Below, one piece after another: positions 52,740-63,176 of a stretch of 64,000 bases of DNA (position 1 is the stretch's first letter; every line of letters starts with the position of its first letter). Under the pieces are notes generated by a model, which was not told where the DNA came from, searched no databases, and saw nothing but the letters and a program-made list of their open reading frames with translations. The DNA comes from Pseudo-nitzschia pungens. Taxonomy: Eukaryota > Bacillariophyta > Bacillariophyceae > Bacillariales > Bacillariaceae. The stretch lies in the NCBI GenBank assembly GCA_037355855.1, contig CM074762.1, positions 2,356,001 through 2,420,000 of the forward strand, written 5' to 3'. The position numbers and the translations under genes were made by a program.

Positions 52740-53432
52740 TACCCGTCGAAAACTAAGATGGATCACGTTTACCATAATGGATCAAGTGGAATGACAGCAT
52801 CTTTGCTTTTTGCAATATCTCCTTGCATACACCACCTCGGTTCAAAGTAAAGACATCGTCTGTTAGCTAACACTCTACTTTACAATGCTCTATATTCACT
52901 TTTAAACAATCTTGCTTATTCTTCCCTTAGTAAGCTCCCGAATACAGAAATTGGGCCAAAAATTGTGTGTTTTCGAGTGACAGCATTGAGCCGGCATGGT
53001 TTTTCGGCTTGCCCGCAGAGGACATACTAATTTTTTGTTACCAAATTACATCCCTTCCAAGACGTAAACTGTCCATAAAAAGAACATGATAATATTATTA
53101 TGATTTATACCATATGGTACATACATTCAAAGAACAACAGATGCTGTCACTCGATTGTATGGTCGCGTGTAGAAAATGTACCAGAGTCTACATTTACCAT
53201 AATAGATCAATTTTTGGAAATTTTGCGACAAAACCACTAACTACAGGGGGCCAAGGCTATGGATGTAAGTCACCAATTTCAACAGGAGTTGTTGCAAACA
53301 GTCAGTTTATAGTGTTAACGAGCAGGTTGTAACTTTGTTGAGGAGGTTTCGGTTACTGGGAGGAGGTATTTGGTCAGGTAGTGAGGGAACAATCTGTCAC
53401 TCTGATGTGATCCATTTTAGTTTTTCATGGGT
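52740..53432 (+). mobile_element. Complete non-autonomous TIR element, copy B
   Basis: The left end is ACCCGTCGAAAACTAAGATG and the right end TTTTAGTTTTTCATGGGT; these are inverted complements with few mismatches, extending through GGATCAC. The left arm (about 52790-53010) matches copy A at 20410-20640 with only scattered differences, including TTTGCTTTTTGCAATATCTC and ACATCGTCTGTTAGCTAACA. The right arm (about 53140-53420) matches 20740-21030. The middle is unrelated between copies. No coding frame. About 690 bp. Confidence 0.7.
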
Positions 53433-53675
53433 GCCGGTACTATGATACCTGGACCGAGGGAGTTCCAAAAAATTGGTATGATTCTTGCCCGTCGGCAATA
53501 GAGATGAGATAACAACAACAGCAATAGCAGCACACGGGGAGCTTGCAAACAGTGAGTCTTCAGGAGATGCTGTTCAGACACTATTGCATACACTCTGATA
53601 CTGCAAGATCCTCCCCTAGAAGTACCATAGGATCGGTTGATAGAGATAGCATGATAGGAACAAAAGAAGCGGGAG

Positions 53676-53695
53676 CTCAGCTCAGCTCAGCTCAA
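53676..53695. repeat. (AGCTC)n microsatellite
   Basis: About four tandem copies of the pentamer in non-coding DNA. Confidence 0.7.
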
Positions 53696-54215
53696 TCCGT
53701 GGCAACGCAAATTGTCTTGTTGTAACAGTACTATATCGTAGTACTGTAGAGCTGTAAGACTGGACTACTTCTTGTACTATGGATCGTATATCTTGCTTAA
53801 TTGCTTGCGTGCTAAATTACTAGCGCCAATCTAGGATGGAAAATCTTCATTCACTCTCCCGACTGAACTGCAATCAGTCCATGAGTGAAAGTCAGTAAAG
53901 ATTCATGAACCAACTTGATTTCAACTCTATTCAAAGGTCGAATAATATATTATGATCCACTCAAATCCTGCATTTTCCCAGACAATGGGGGCATGAATAG
54001 AAGATTGTGACTTTAGAGATGGCTTTACTTTTACACTTCGTGAATAGCACCTTATCTTTTTATCGTTCTTTACTATGCAAATTTGCGATTTAATGGCTAA
54101 ATTCACACGTAGCTCCTTTGAGTTGCTCCAAAAAGAAACTCCCCATTTCAAACCTTTGGAAAGAGATAACGCCCACGTTCGGGTAAGTGAAGGATTTACA
54201 TGAAAATGATTTCCT

Positions 54216-56389
54216 TTAAGGTGATTCCATGCCATCTTCTAACTCCTCAATACTGAAGCTAGTATCCATCTGCTTTAGTATACGCTGTGTAAGATCACTC
54301 CCCAGTGCCGTGGCTGGAGTCAAAAGACCACCGTTGAGTTTTTGTTCTGCGCTCGAAGACTTCTCCACCAGCAACATTCCCGTTTCGACCAGAAGGACGG
54401 CCGTATACAAGTAACTGACATCTTTATTGAAATGGAATACGGCTTTCACCTTTCTCTCAGTATCACTGTCTTTCTCACTGCTGCCGCTATCTGTAGTTGA
54501 CGCGCTAACGACTTTCGCTACCCCATGCACCGTTAAGGAACCTTCCTCCATTGTCTTCCGATCAGGGCCATCTCCCGGTTGGGGTACGAATGCGGCAAAC
54601 AGTTGAGGAAGTACTATTGCAGCATACAACATAGCACCGTTCTTGAGTAGTTTAAGTTTCGTACTCCATGAATCTTCCTTCACCAAAAATAAATCTCCAC
54701 ACTTGAGCTCTTTCGAGTAACCCAATAAAGCACTTTCGCACAAAGGAAAGGTGAGAGGAAAAGAAAAGAAAATATATGGTCAATTGCGACATGGTTCTTT
54801 CCAAAAGAAAGTACAGCGTCAAACTTCACTTACTTGGATCGCTTGATACAATTCACCACTGTTTACATAACATTGCCGATTTCATCATTGGAAAGCAAAT
54901 TGAAACACATGAAAAAACGATATCGCCAATGCGTAATCTTCCATAGAATCGAGCGGCTAGAATCGAATCGAACTTGAACTTACTGACTGGACCCATCACC
55001 CATGGCTGAGAAGTTCCGTAACCGACCTCATCAGGTGCCTTAGCGCTTCTCTTCGGAGTTGTGTTCTTGGTGAGGAACTCCGACTTGGATCCATCCATCT
55101 GGATTTAGTTGGAACAAGCCAATTGATGTAATTATTTGGTTAGAAATTTAAAATTTCTGTCAAAGCATCCACTCGCATGCGTTCAACTTACCGTCGTAAT
55201 GAGAGGATCAAATTCGGTCTTCTTTATATTCTTTCGATCCTTTCCCATTTGATACGAGGCTGTTGCCAACGTACCACCACTCCATGCTGCATCTGCTCCG
55301 TGTTCCTATACGGCGAACAGTTGACATTGTTTGTGAGCATGCACGCAAGGTTCCATCGATGATGATTCAATTGGTGGTATTTCGCTCTGTATTCGTTTAC
55401 CTCGTATAGTTGCACCTCTTTGAGCTCAAAACCATTTTTCTTCGCAAAATTGTTCATCTCCAACACCGTCAGATCAGAGGGGATACAGTCGTTACCGCAG
55501 TGCGGAAGAATGCAAGCTCCCGTTTCGCGAGCGGTCTTGTCATATTTGACAATCATTTCGCGAACAAAATCGGTTTCTCCGGTAATATCGGCATAATGAA
55601 CACCTTCTTCGGCACAGATCTGAACTAACTTCTTCCCGTACAATTCAAAGGGACCAGAGCACGTAAGGCATACTTTGGTGCATTTAACTATCTCCCGTAG
55701 TTTGGCCTCTTCTTCTCGTGTTGTACAGAGTAAATCCACCTGCAGAATTTCAGGAGGGGAAACAACACTGTTTGTGTCGCCACTTTCAGTAGAAACAGTT
55801 TCTACGAGATCCTTCAGAACTCTTTCTGCTTTAGCTTGATTCCGAGCGGAGCATGCCCAAGACAGTGACGAATAGTCGTTTCTGCACCGATCTAGCAAAT
55901 ACTCGGCAGCAACTTAAGAGCCAATATACGACAGTAGCGGCAACAACCGGAAGCGTATCTGGTGAGATTTTGTTTAGGGGGAAACAAAGTACGTACACCA
56001 CCTTCATCGTGACTGATTTCTTTCCCTGAGTGTTGATCGTTCGCGACTAAATCAGCATCGATGCTTCTCCGGGGTTATTCTCACGTTTGACATGGAGCGT
56101 GCGACAGCAAACTAGTACGTAGTAACCTTACTCGGGAAACGGAGCTTCTGAAACCTCAACGTGAGGTTTCGAATTCTCCTCTCCTCTTTTTCAAAAAGTA
56201 GAAAAGACTAAGCGCTTGCCACTTGCTCCTGTGACAAGATAACTCTTTTCTTCTTGAGCTTAGAAAGTGCAAAACAACGTTTCAAATCCCATCGCATTCT
56301 ATCCCTCACCGTTGGGCAGGACACTTACGTTTTCCAGTGAATCCAGTTACACCGAACAGCACAATATCGTATTTCTTCCCAGTAGCCAT
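54216..56389 (-). CDS. Saccharopine-dehydrogenase-like oxidoreductase, six exons
   Basis: Exons in order of transcription are 56329-56389, 55401-55912, 55192-55305, 54984-55098, 54834-54858 and 54216-54732. All are GT-AG and in phase, giving 447 residues. Exon 1 encodes MATGKKYDIVLFGVTGFTGK, the Rossmann GxTGFTG NAD-binding start, and joins LAAEYLLDRCRN. Then come CLTCSGPFELYGKKLVQICA, GVHYADITGETDFV, CILPHCGNDCIPSDLTVLEM, then AWSGGTLATASYQMGK. The 25-nt exon (54834-54858) supplies MVNCIKRS before NALLGYSKELKCG. This is the SCCPDH-type family found on lipid droplets and in mitochondria of other eukaryotes; the reaction is not known. A hydrophobic stretch (LYAAIVLPQLFAAFVP) may associate with membrane. 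Confidence 0.85.
54834..54858 (-). other. 25-nt micro-exon of the SCCPDH-like gene
   Basis: Between AAACAG and GTAAGT on the minus strand. It is the only segment in the 250-bp interval that restores both the phase (1 to 2) and the family pattern …VNCIKRSNALLGYS…. Confidence 0.6.
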
Positions 56390-57290
56390 CATTGGGAAGT
56401 AGATGAGAGCCGTTGCAATCTTTGCTCCGTGGTCTGTATTCCGAATAATTGGTGATGTCGTTCCTTCCCAGAACGAGTTGCAATCTGCAATCGTAGCGAA
56501 CTCGTTTCAGATCCAATCCTTGCGCACCGTTCCGTATTAAACGACGGCGACCGGGATTGTTACTACCCCTGGTTACTGCAGGGGTTACTGGGACTGTTAC
56601 TCGTACTATATTTGTACTACGTGTAAGAGTAAGATTTTACGTGTACGAACCTTTACTGGTACAATTATTATTATTTTTTATTTTTTCCCCACTTTTTCAT
56701 TTTGAGACTTGATGAAAGGCATTTCTAAAAAATAAAAAGCATCGTGTTCAGTACACGTACTTACCTTCATAAGATATCATAAGATACTGGTACCCGCATG
56801 GTTCCCGTGATAGGAGTAAGATTACAGTCTGTTGTTCATACCCTTACGCATAATGTAAATTCGTTCGGTGCAGTAAGACTTAATTATTATTCATACACGT
56901 ACGTCAAAAAATACGTAAGATTACCCGGTACCGGTAGTCGAACCCGGGAATGAGGAACAAGACGCAATGAGAGCATGTGGAAGGTGAAGTTACGTGTAAA
57001 CCTTACTTCGTAGTTTTGTCTAAAACGCCAACTCCGCGCCAATTTTCAAACGTGCATCAGAACTGATCAACGCGACAAAAATTCGTTGTAAACAAACCAA
57101 GGTTCGACGATAACTCTATCCCACAGCATGGCAACGGAAACCTCCGCAGCCCAACCAACTGCCGATGAATCGTTGCAGTGAAAACATCATCCCGTCAATC
57201 AAATAATAGGTTCTTGTAGGTGGGCAATGCATTATCCGGGTATTTACACCCAACATCAATTTTCAATGAGTGTTCGAAAGCACTGAAGCA
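56390..57290. other. Divergent intergenic region with a short upstream frame
   Basis: Region between the oxidoreductase (-) and the PT-rich surface protein (+). It has words at 56620-56640, 56815-56830, 56915-56935 and 56993-57008. ATG 57128 opens an 18-codon frame (MATETSAAQPTADESLQ, stop) that could be an upstream ORF of the PT-rich gene. Otherwise empty. Confidence 0.45.
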
Positions 57291-59011
57291 ATGAGCATCG
57301 CGGATCTTCGACGAGAGCGGCCTAGACAGCGACAAACAAGAACAAGAAAAACAAAGTTATGTCAGTCCGTGGTGAAACCAGCCAAAAACTGCATCGTGAA
57401 CGTACCAGCGGCAGCCCATTTAATATCTGTGGTGTTGAGAGGCCTTTTGATTGTTCTCACCTTTGATACGAATATTAATTATCCAACAACTATAGCAAGA
57501 GCACAGGAAGATGCAACAATAACTAGTGCTGGCACTAGCAAGGGTGACGTGTGTGCTTGCAGTCCAACAACATACACATTCCGTTTGGATTTTAGTTCGA
57601 CTTGTCCACCCACAAACACCAATGCGGAATCGGGAGTGGCAAGCGTCTCGTGCTTGATCAGTCCATTCGGGGCTCCGAGTGATGATTTAGTTCCAGTCAT
57701 AATAGAAAGTGTTGGGATACTCGAACTGGATCAAGGAAAGAATGTGCTTGTCGAAGAAAGAATAGATAGCAAATTTCTGAATGGTGACTCGCTTCTCTAT
57801 TCATCGGTTGTAAAAAATCTGGGAGCAGCTATAAGTGATGAAGAGATTCCTAAAGCGCTTCAAGTCAACCTTAGTGGAAGGAACAAAGAGGGGATAATGC
57901 TGATGAATGTATTCATCATAACGTTTACCAACGAATGTGGCGTGTTTCCAATGATCCAAACGGGTGGAAGCGTTGGTTGGGTGATTTTTGTAAGTTGTAA
58001 CCAGAAGAATTTGTGCAAAAGAACAATACGTTCGGGAAAGGTGATCTCACACGAAGACTCGAAACTCAATTTTTGTTTCCCCTTCATTGTAACAAATGAT
58101 GCAAATTGTAGAGCCAAGTGACTGATCCAATACCAGGATTCTGTCCAACATTAGTGCCTTCCTCTTCCCCTTCCCCTTTCCGTCAACCAATTAGTCGCCC
58201 CACCATATCCCCGACGCAAAAACCAGTAACGCCGCAACCGACAAGACCTCCAACTCTCGACCCAACAGCATCTCCATCCAAGTGTCCGACGGAAAGACCC
58301 ACGGATGAACCAACATTCAAGAAGACTCGGAATCCAACCAGATCTCCCACGAAAGTTACAACAACCTTTCCTCCTACTACACGGCCAACACACGTTCCAA
58401 CGCAGTCTCCAGTAAAGTCTCCATCGGAAGGACACACGGATGGACCAACGTTCGAAAGGACTCGCCGTCCGACGCGATCCCCACACCGAAAGCTAGAAAC
58501 CAAACACCCTTCCAGACGTCCAACAAATGAAATGTCTATGCTACCAACGAAAAACCCCATCGGGAGTCCCATAAAGAAACCGACACGAGAACAGACGCGT
58601 GATCAATCATCGGTGCCAAGCGAAGAGCCATCGAGTATTTCTACTTTACACCCAACGACGCAGACGACAGAGAGGCTCGCGGATACAGATGTTCCGCCTG
58701 AAGAGACTCCTACAGGACAAAGTCATGAGCCTACCAAACCGATCAGAAAACCGACCCTATCATCCAAACTGCCGACGGACAAACCAGCGATTGCTAGACG
58801 ACCAACGAATGAACCATCATCTTCCCAAACGGAATATCCCATGCTACCAACCGGATCACCACCCAGATCCTCCATTCCGACACATTCAAGTACAACATTG
58901 ATTGTTGACACCACAATGTCCATGTCGCTCTCCATTTCAGGTGATTTGACATTTTCACAACTCTTTGATGATCCAGAACTTGAATCAATGGAACATTACT
59001 TCCACAATTGA
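57291..59011 (+). CDS. PT-rich cell-surface or wall protein, two exons
   Basis: Exons are 57291-57989 and 58112-59011; the 122-bp GT-AG intron is phase 0. The product is 532 residues. The start is ATG 57291 (MSIADLRRERPRQRQTRTRK); upstream only GTG is in frame. A hydrophobic segment at about 45-62 (HLISVVLRGLLIVLTFDTNI) is a signal or anchor. A Cys-containing module follows (CACSPTTYTFRLDFSSTCPP … CGVFPMIQTGGSVGWVIF). After the intron the chain becomes PTxxPT repeats with Arg, Lys and Ser (TRPPTLDPTASPSKCPTERP), about 230 residues, ending in an acidic tail. Such Pro-Thr tracts are widespread in diatom extracellular, frustule-associated and adhesive proteins and are probably O-glycosylated. 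No enzyme domain seen. Confidence 0.7.
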
Positions 59012-59273
59012 TCGCCTTCAGTAAGACATGAGTAATGCCAGGACATTTTTTCTGCTATTTTTGTTGTTCTCGATGACTGATTGCTACGCTGCTAAACTAC
59101 AGGGAGAGTTCTGTAAAGAGTATTGAAAAATTCCGCAAAAACGTCACGAAGGAAACTAGCGCAATTTTCTTTCGTTTTGAATCTACGCTTTTTAGACCGT
59201 GTACTTCGGACGCTTCACGTTCGTCGGATACGCTCCAAAGAGGTGCAATATATATATAATTTGACATTAATTT

Positions 59274-59549
59274 TCAAAAGAGGTCATCTTTCTCTGACGG
59301 TTTCCAATTTGGATTCGATTTTGGTTTCGTCTTGCAAGAAGCTTTTGCGAGTCCTTGTATTTTGCTAGCACGACTTATTCGCTTTAGTAAAGAGTCTGCT
59401 TGCCTTGTGTACATGGTGAATCCTGCTGAAGAAACGACCATTCCTGCCATTATGAACATGGCCATTGTTTTGTCTCTTTCTTCTCCATTTGATTTTGTAC
59501 CTCCCACAACAGCAGCTGTGGCACTGGCTGACTCTTCCGCGGTCACCAT
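59274..59549 (-). CDS. Small single-span membrane protein
   Basis: 91 residues, ATG 59549 (MVTAEESASATAAVVGGTKS). One hydrophobic span lies at about residues 29-47 (AMFIMAGMVVSSAGFTMYTR). A basic tail follows (LLKRISRASKIQGLAKASCK) and ends NPNWKPSEKDDLF. The layout, an Ala-rich start, one span, a basic amphipathic segment and an acidic-aromatic end, looks like a small organelle membrane protein. The opposite strand also has a 110-codon frame starting at CTG or TTG-type codons, which I reject. No family recognised. Confidence 0.45.
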   Translation of the reverse strand: MVTAEESASATAAVVGGTKSNGEERDKTMAMFIMAGMVVSSAGFTMYTRQADSLLKRISRASKIQGLAKASCKTKPKSNPNWKPSEKDDLF

Positions 59550-60361
59550 TCTTGAAACATGCAGCTTTGAGCTTCGTGGTTATCTTGTCACAGGCAAAAC
59601 AATCGTGAAAGAGCGGTTCTTGGAACGAGACAAGGTTGGTGGCATCAGCATGAAGTACCGGTAGAGCTCTAATGCGTCATTCGGATCTACTCAGTGACAT
59701 ATCTAAATGACGCGCCTCGTCACATTTCATGTCTCATGTTATTATTATTATTTTTACTTCGAGTGATGTTCGTCTGCGATTGAAGGTGACTACAAGTACT
59801 GGACTACAGTACCTCGTACGATTGTTTTTCTCGAAGCTTACATGACCGGGCCCTTCGATGATTTTTTACCTTTACCGCGGTTTTTCGGGGTTCGGAAATA
59901 ACCATCTTGTGACATCTTTTCCATCACGACGGATGTTAGTCGTGCGTGCAACATGTAGTCTTACCTATTGCTACCTGCCGGTACAATAAGCCTCGTCAAA
60001 CTGTAAATTAATGATGCTGTGACGAAGAATTTTTCTCACAACTTTTCACGCATCCTATCTTACCAGAAAAACCCGAAGGCGGTAGGTCTGCATCATCGAC
60101 AATCTGCGCTCACATTTTTCGTTTCGATCACGATACAACTCCTATGCTCTACAAGAACCGTATTATCCAATAGATCTACAGTTCAGTGAACCAGAACCCG
60201 CACTGTTTCATTGAATCTCACACATTTACTCTTCCTGTCCACGTCGATTCTAGAATCGATGTTTGCAACGGTATAAAATACCTTAACGAACGATCATAGA
60301 ACTATCCATTCATTCTGTGCAGCACCACAGGAAAATACCATCAACATCATTTTCAGTCGCC
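59550..60361. other. Intergenic region upstream of PEP carboxykinase
   Basis: Has few of the repeat words (GTACCGGTAG at 59656). A TATA-like box lies at 60272. No gene. Confidence 0.45.
60272..60277 (+). promoter_or_regulatory. TATA-like box of the PEP carboxykinase gene
   Basis: TATAAA within CGGTATAAAATACC, 85 bp upstream of the ATG at 60362. This leaves room for a start site near 60300. Confidence 0.4.
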
Positions 60362-62573
60362 ATGATTATTAGTCGATCAGCATCTCGTAGTGTCCTCCGC
60401 CAAGTGACCAACGTAGCCACCCGCGGATTGACCACCACAGCCAAAAATTCTATTTTCTGGAGTACATCGACTTTTTCTTCTTTGGTACGTAAAACAATCA
60501 TTTTCTATGATGCTTGTTCTTTCTCTATTGAGCCCAGATAAAAGACTGTGCCATGTCTAATCTTGCCCATATTGCTGCATTAGACACAACGAGAAAAATG
60601 TTTCCTTATCCATCAAAATCATGTCAGTCAACAAAAGAATCAGAAGAGTACAATGGCTTGGGATGACTGCCAGCACGACACCGAGTCTCGTGATTCGTAC
60701 CATGTGTCACAAACCCTGCGCGGAATAGATGCCTGCAAGAAAGTCGGTATCGACAAGCTTGGAATCACGAATCCTACCACAATTTATAGGAATATGACAT
60801 TCCAAGAACTTTTCGAGCACGAACAGGCCAATAAGGAAGGGGTAGTGGCCAAGACAAAATATGGTGACACGTTCTGCGTTTCCACAGGTAAATACACCGG
60901 CCGTTCTCCCAAGGACAAGTTCATTGTTTTGAATGCTAAATCAGAATCAGCAGAAAACATGGATTGGAATGATATCAACCAACCAACTTCCCCGGAAGTA
61001 TTTGCCGAATTGGAAGACAAGGCCATAAATTATTTCAACACCCTCGACAGGGCATACGTTTTTGACTGTTACGTTGGAGCTTCCCCTACCTCGCGAAAGA
61101 AAATTCGTTTCATCCATGAAATGGCTTGGCAACAACATTTCTGCACCAACATGTTCATCCGCCCCGTCAGTCCGGAAGAATTGGACGATTTTGAGCCCGA
61201 CTTCACCGTGATTAACGCATGTGCAGAAGAGGTGGAAAATTACGAGAAACTTGGATTGAACAGCGAAACAGCCGTTGTATTCAACATAGAAAAGGGAAAG
61301 GCTGTGATCTTTGGAACCTGGTATGGAGGGGAAAACAAAAAAGGAATATTTTCGTTAATGAATTATCTTTTGCCTCTATCGGACCCACCTCAACTCCCAA
61401 TGCATTGCTCGGCTAATGTGGGTAAGGCTGGTGATGTTTGTCTATTTTTTGGTCTATCTGGGACGGGAAAAACAACTCTTTCTGCTGACCCACAACGGGC
61501 CTTGATCGGCGACGATGAGCATGGTAAGTTGACTAAACGTTGAAGTTACACATCATTTCCCAAAAGGATTAATAAAGTTAAATTCAATGTCGTCTTCTGC
61601 AATTTCCTTCGATCAATAGGTTGGGACGAACATGGAGTATACAACTTTGAAGGAGGATGTTACGCTAAAACCATCAATTTATCGGAACAGACCGAACCAG
61701 ATATTTACCGCGCTATCCATACCGATGCCCTTTTGGAAAACGTGATGATAGATTCCCACGATAACACTCCAGACTACTTCGATACATCCATCACAGAAAA
61801 TGGTCGGGTTTCCTACCCTATTTTTCATATTGACGGATATGTAAGTATGGGCGTGATACAAGAGATACCGGAAGAAACTGGAATTAGATCCCACAATGCG
61901 TCACACACATGATCTAACATCGGTTTTGTTTCTACAGCACAAAGAACAGATGGCTGGCCATCCAAGAAATATAATTTTTCTGTCTTGTGATGCATTTGGG
62001 GTACTACCTCCTGTTGCAAAGTTGAGTTCGGGTGAAGCGATGTACCACTTCCTTTCAGGATATACAGCAAAAGTAGCCGGGACCGAACGCGGCGTCAATG
62101 AGCCAGTAGCTACATTCTCTACATGTTTTGGTGCCGCTTTCATGACACTCCACCCTACCGTTTATGCCGATTTGCTTCAAAAGAAACTCGATACGCATGG
62201 CACCAATTGCTATTTGGTCAACTCGGGATGGGCAGGAGGCCCGTTTGGTGAAGGTGAGCGCATGTCTATCAAAACTACTCGTACATGCATAGATGCGATC
62301 TTGGATGGATCTATTGAAGAAGCAGAATTCAAAAAGGACCCAAACTTTGGTTTCAAAGTTCCAGTTGCTTTGAATGGTGTCAGTTCAGAAGTTTTGGACA
62401 TTCGAAGCACCTGGAGTGACCCAGCAAAGTATGATGAACAAGCGAGGAAACTGGGACAGATGTACGTTGAAAATTTCAAAAAATACGAGGGAAAAGGGTC
62501 GATCGACTACAGCATATTTGGACCAAGGAACTTCGGTTCAGATGAAAAACCGAGTAGCATCTTCGATTTCTAG
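60362..62573 (+). CDS. PCK: ATP-type phosphoenolpyruvate carboxykinase, mitochondrial, four exons
   Basis: Exons are 60362-60484, 60644-61523, 61620-61840 and 61938-62573; GT-AG, in phase, 619 residues. Exon 1 ([20 protein letters not shown]) is an Arg/Ser-rich presequence of about 41 residues, ending SSL before the intron. The acceptor could also be 60647, three bases later. The enzyme (oxaloacetate + ATP to PEP + CO2) shows [48 protein letters not shown], the P-loop [20 protein letters not shown], the metal motif [23 protein letters not shown], and [22 protein letters not shown] near the C-terminus. The second intron cuts the DDEHG motif. Family-normal length plus presequence. In diatoms it works in gluconeogenesis and is a candidate C4-type decarboxylase. 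Confidence 0.95.
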
Positions 62574-63176
62574 ACATCGGGTGTAAGGAACAAGAATATC
62601 AACACGGCAACGTCCATCTATACTTGAACAAGGTGCATACAGAATTAGAGCATAGAAGCGACCAACCAAGGCCTCTCTAGTAACAAAATTGATAACGTTA
62701 GGAACAGTATTTATTACAAATATTTCCGCCATTAATTCAGGTTTACGAACATTGTTGTGAGAAATCATGATTCGGGGATTCCTTGTGATGGACATACGTT
62801 AGTAGATATGACTCTTCAAACAGCTGATCGGTTCGGTTAGATAATATTTTCGGTTACAGTATCATTTCGATACGTACAAGCATATCGTTATTACATCGTG
62901 CTCAAGATTTGACTGGAATGTATTTGAATACTGAGTCCCTCAAAACCGGTTTTATTAGAGTGACTGTTGACTGATAATCATTTCCTCTTTATTATTGACT
63001 GTCCTCTAGAATGATACGAAGTCGTGCTAAGATATCGTTTCAGCGAGTGGATTCCCCTGCGATCAATACGCTCTATGAAATATTTGTAGTTTTCGTCCAT
63101 CAATACACCTACTGTGTTTTAATATGTCTCACTGAGTACTTGGAAGCTAAAATTGATCTATGGAAAATAGCACCCC
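62574..63176. other. Convergent intergenic region
   Basis: Lies between the 3' ends of PEP carboxykinase (+) and the CCT protein (-). The frame at 63011 (62 codons) is not supported. No repeat words of note. Confidence 0.45.

Larger units (their letters stand above)
52273..54215. other. Gene-poor region with TIR element copy B
   Basis: It includes the eL8 promoter and words at 52415-52430, 52485-52510 and 52730-52745, then the complete element (52740-53432). An (AGCTC)n run lies at about 53676-53695. No supported gene. Confidence 0.55.

Noticed and set aside
20374..53432. The two similar 670-690-bp blocks as a segmental duplication
   Set aside because: Homology starts and stops exactly at the inverted-repeat ends and flanking DNA is unrelated, so a mobile element fits better.
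57270..58121. Two overlapping PT-protein genes, the second starting at GTG 58118
   Set aside because: Canonical GTAAGT and TAG sites remove the overlap and fuse both frames in phase 0.
59332..59664. 110-codon plus frame at the small membrane protein locus
   Set aside because: The minus-strand frame has an ATG, one clean membrane span and a basic tail; the plus frame ends in the TACCGGTAG word.
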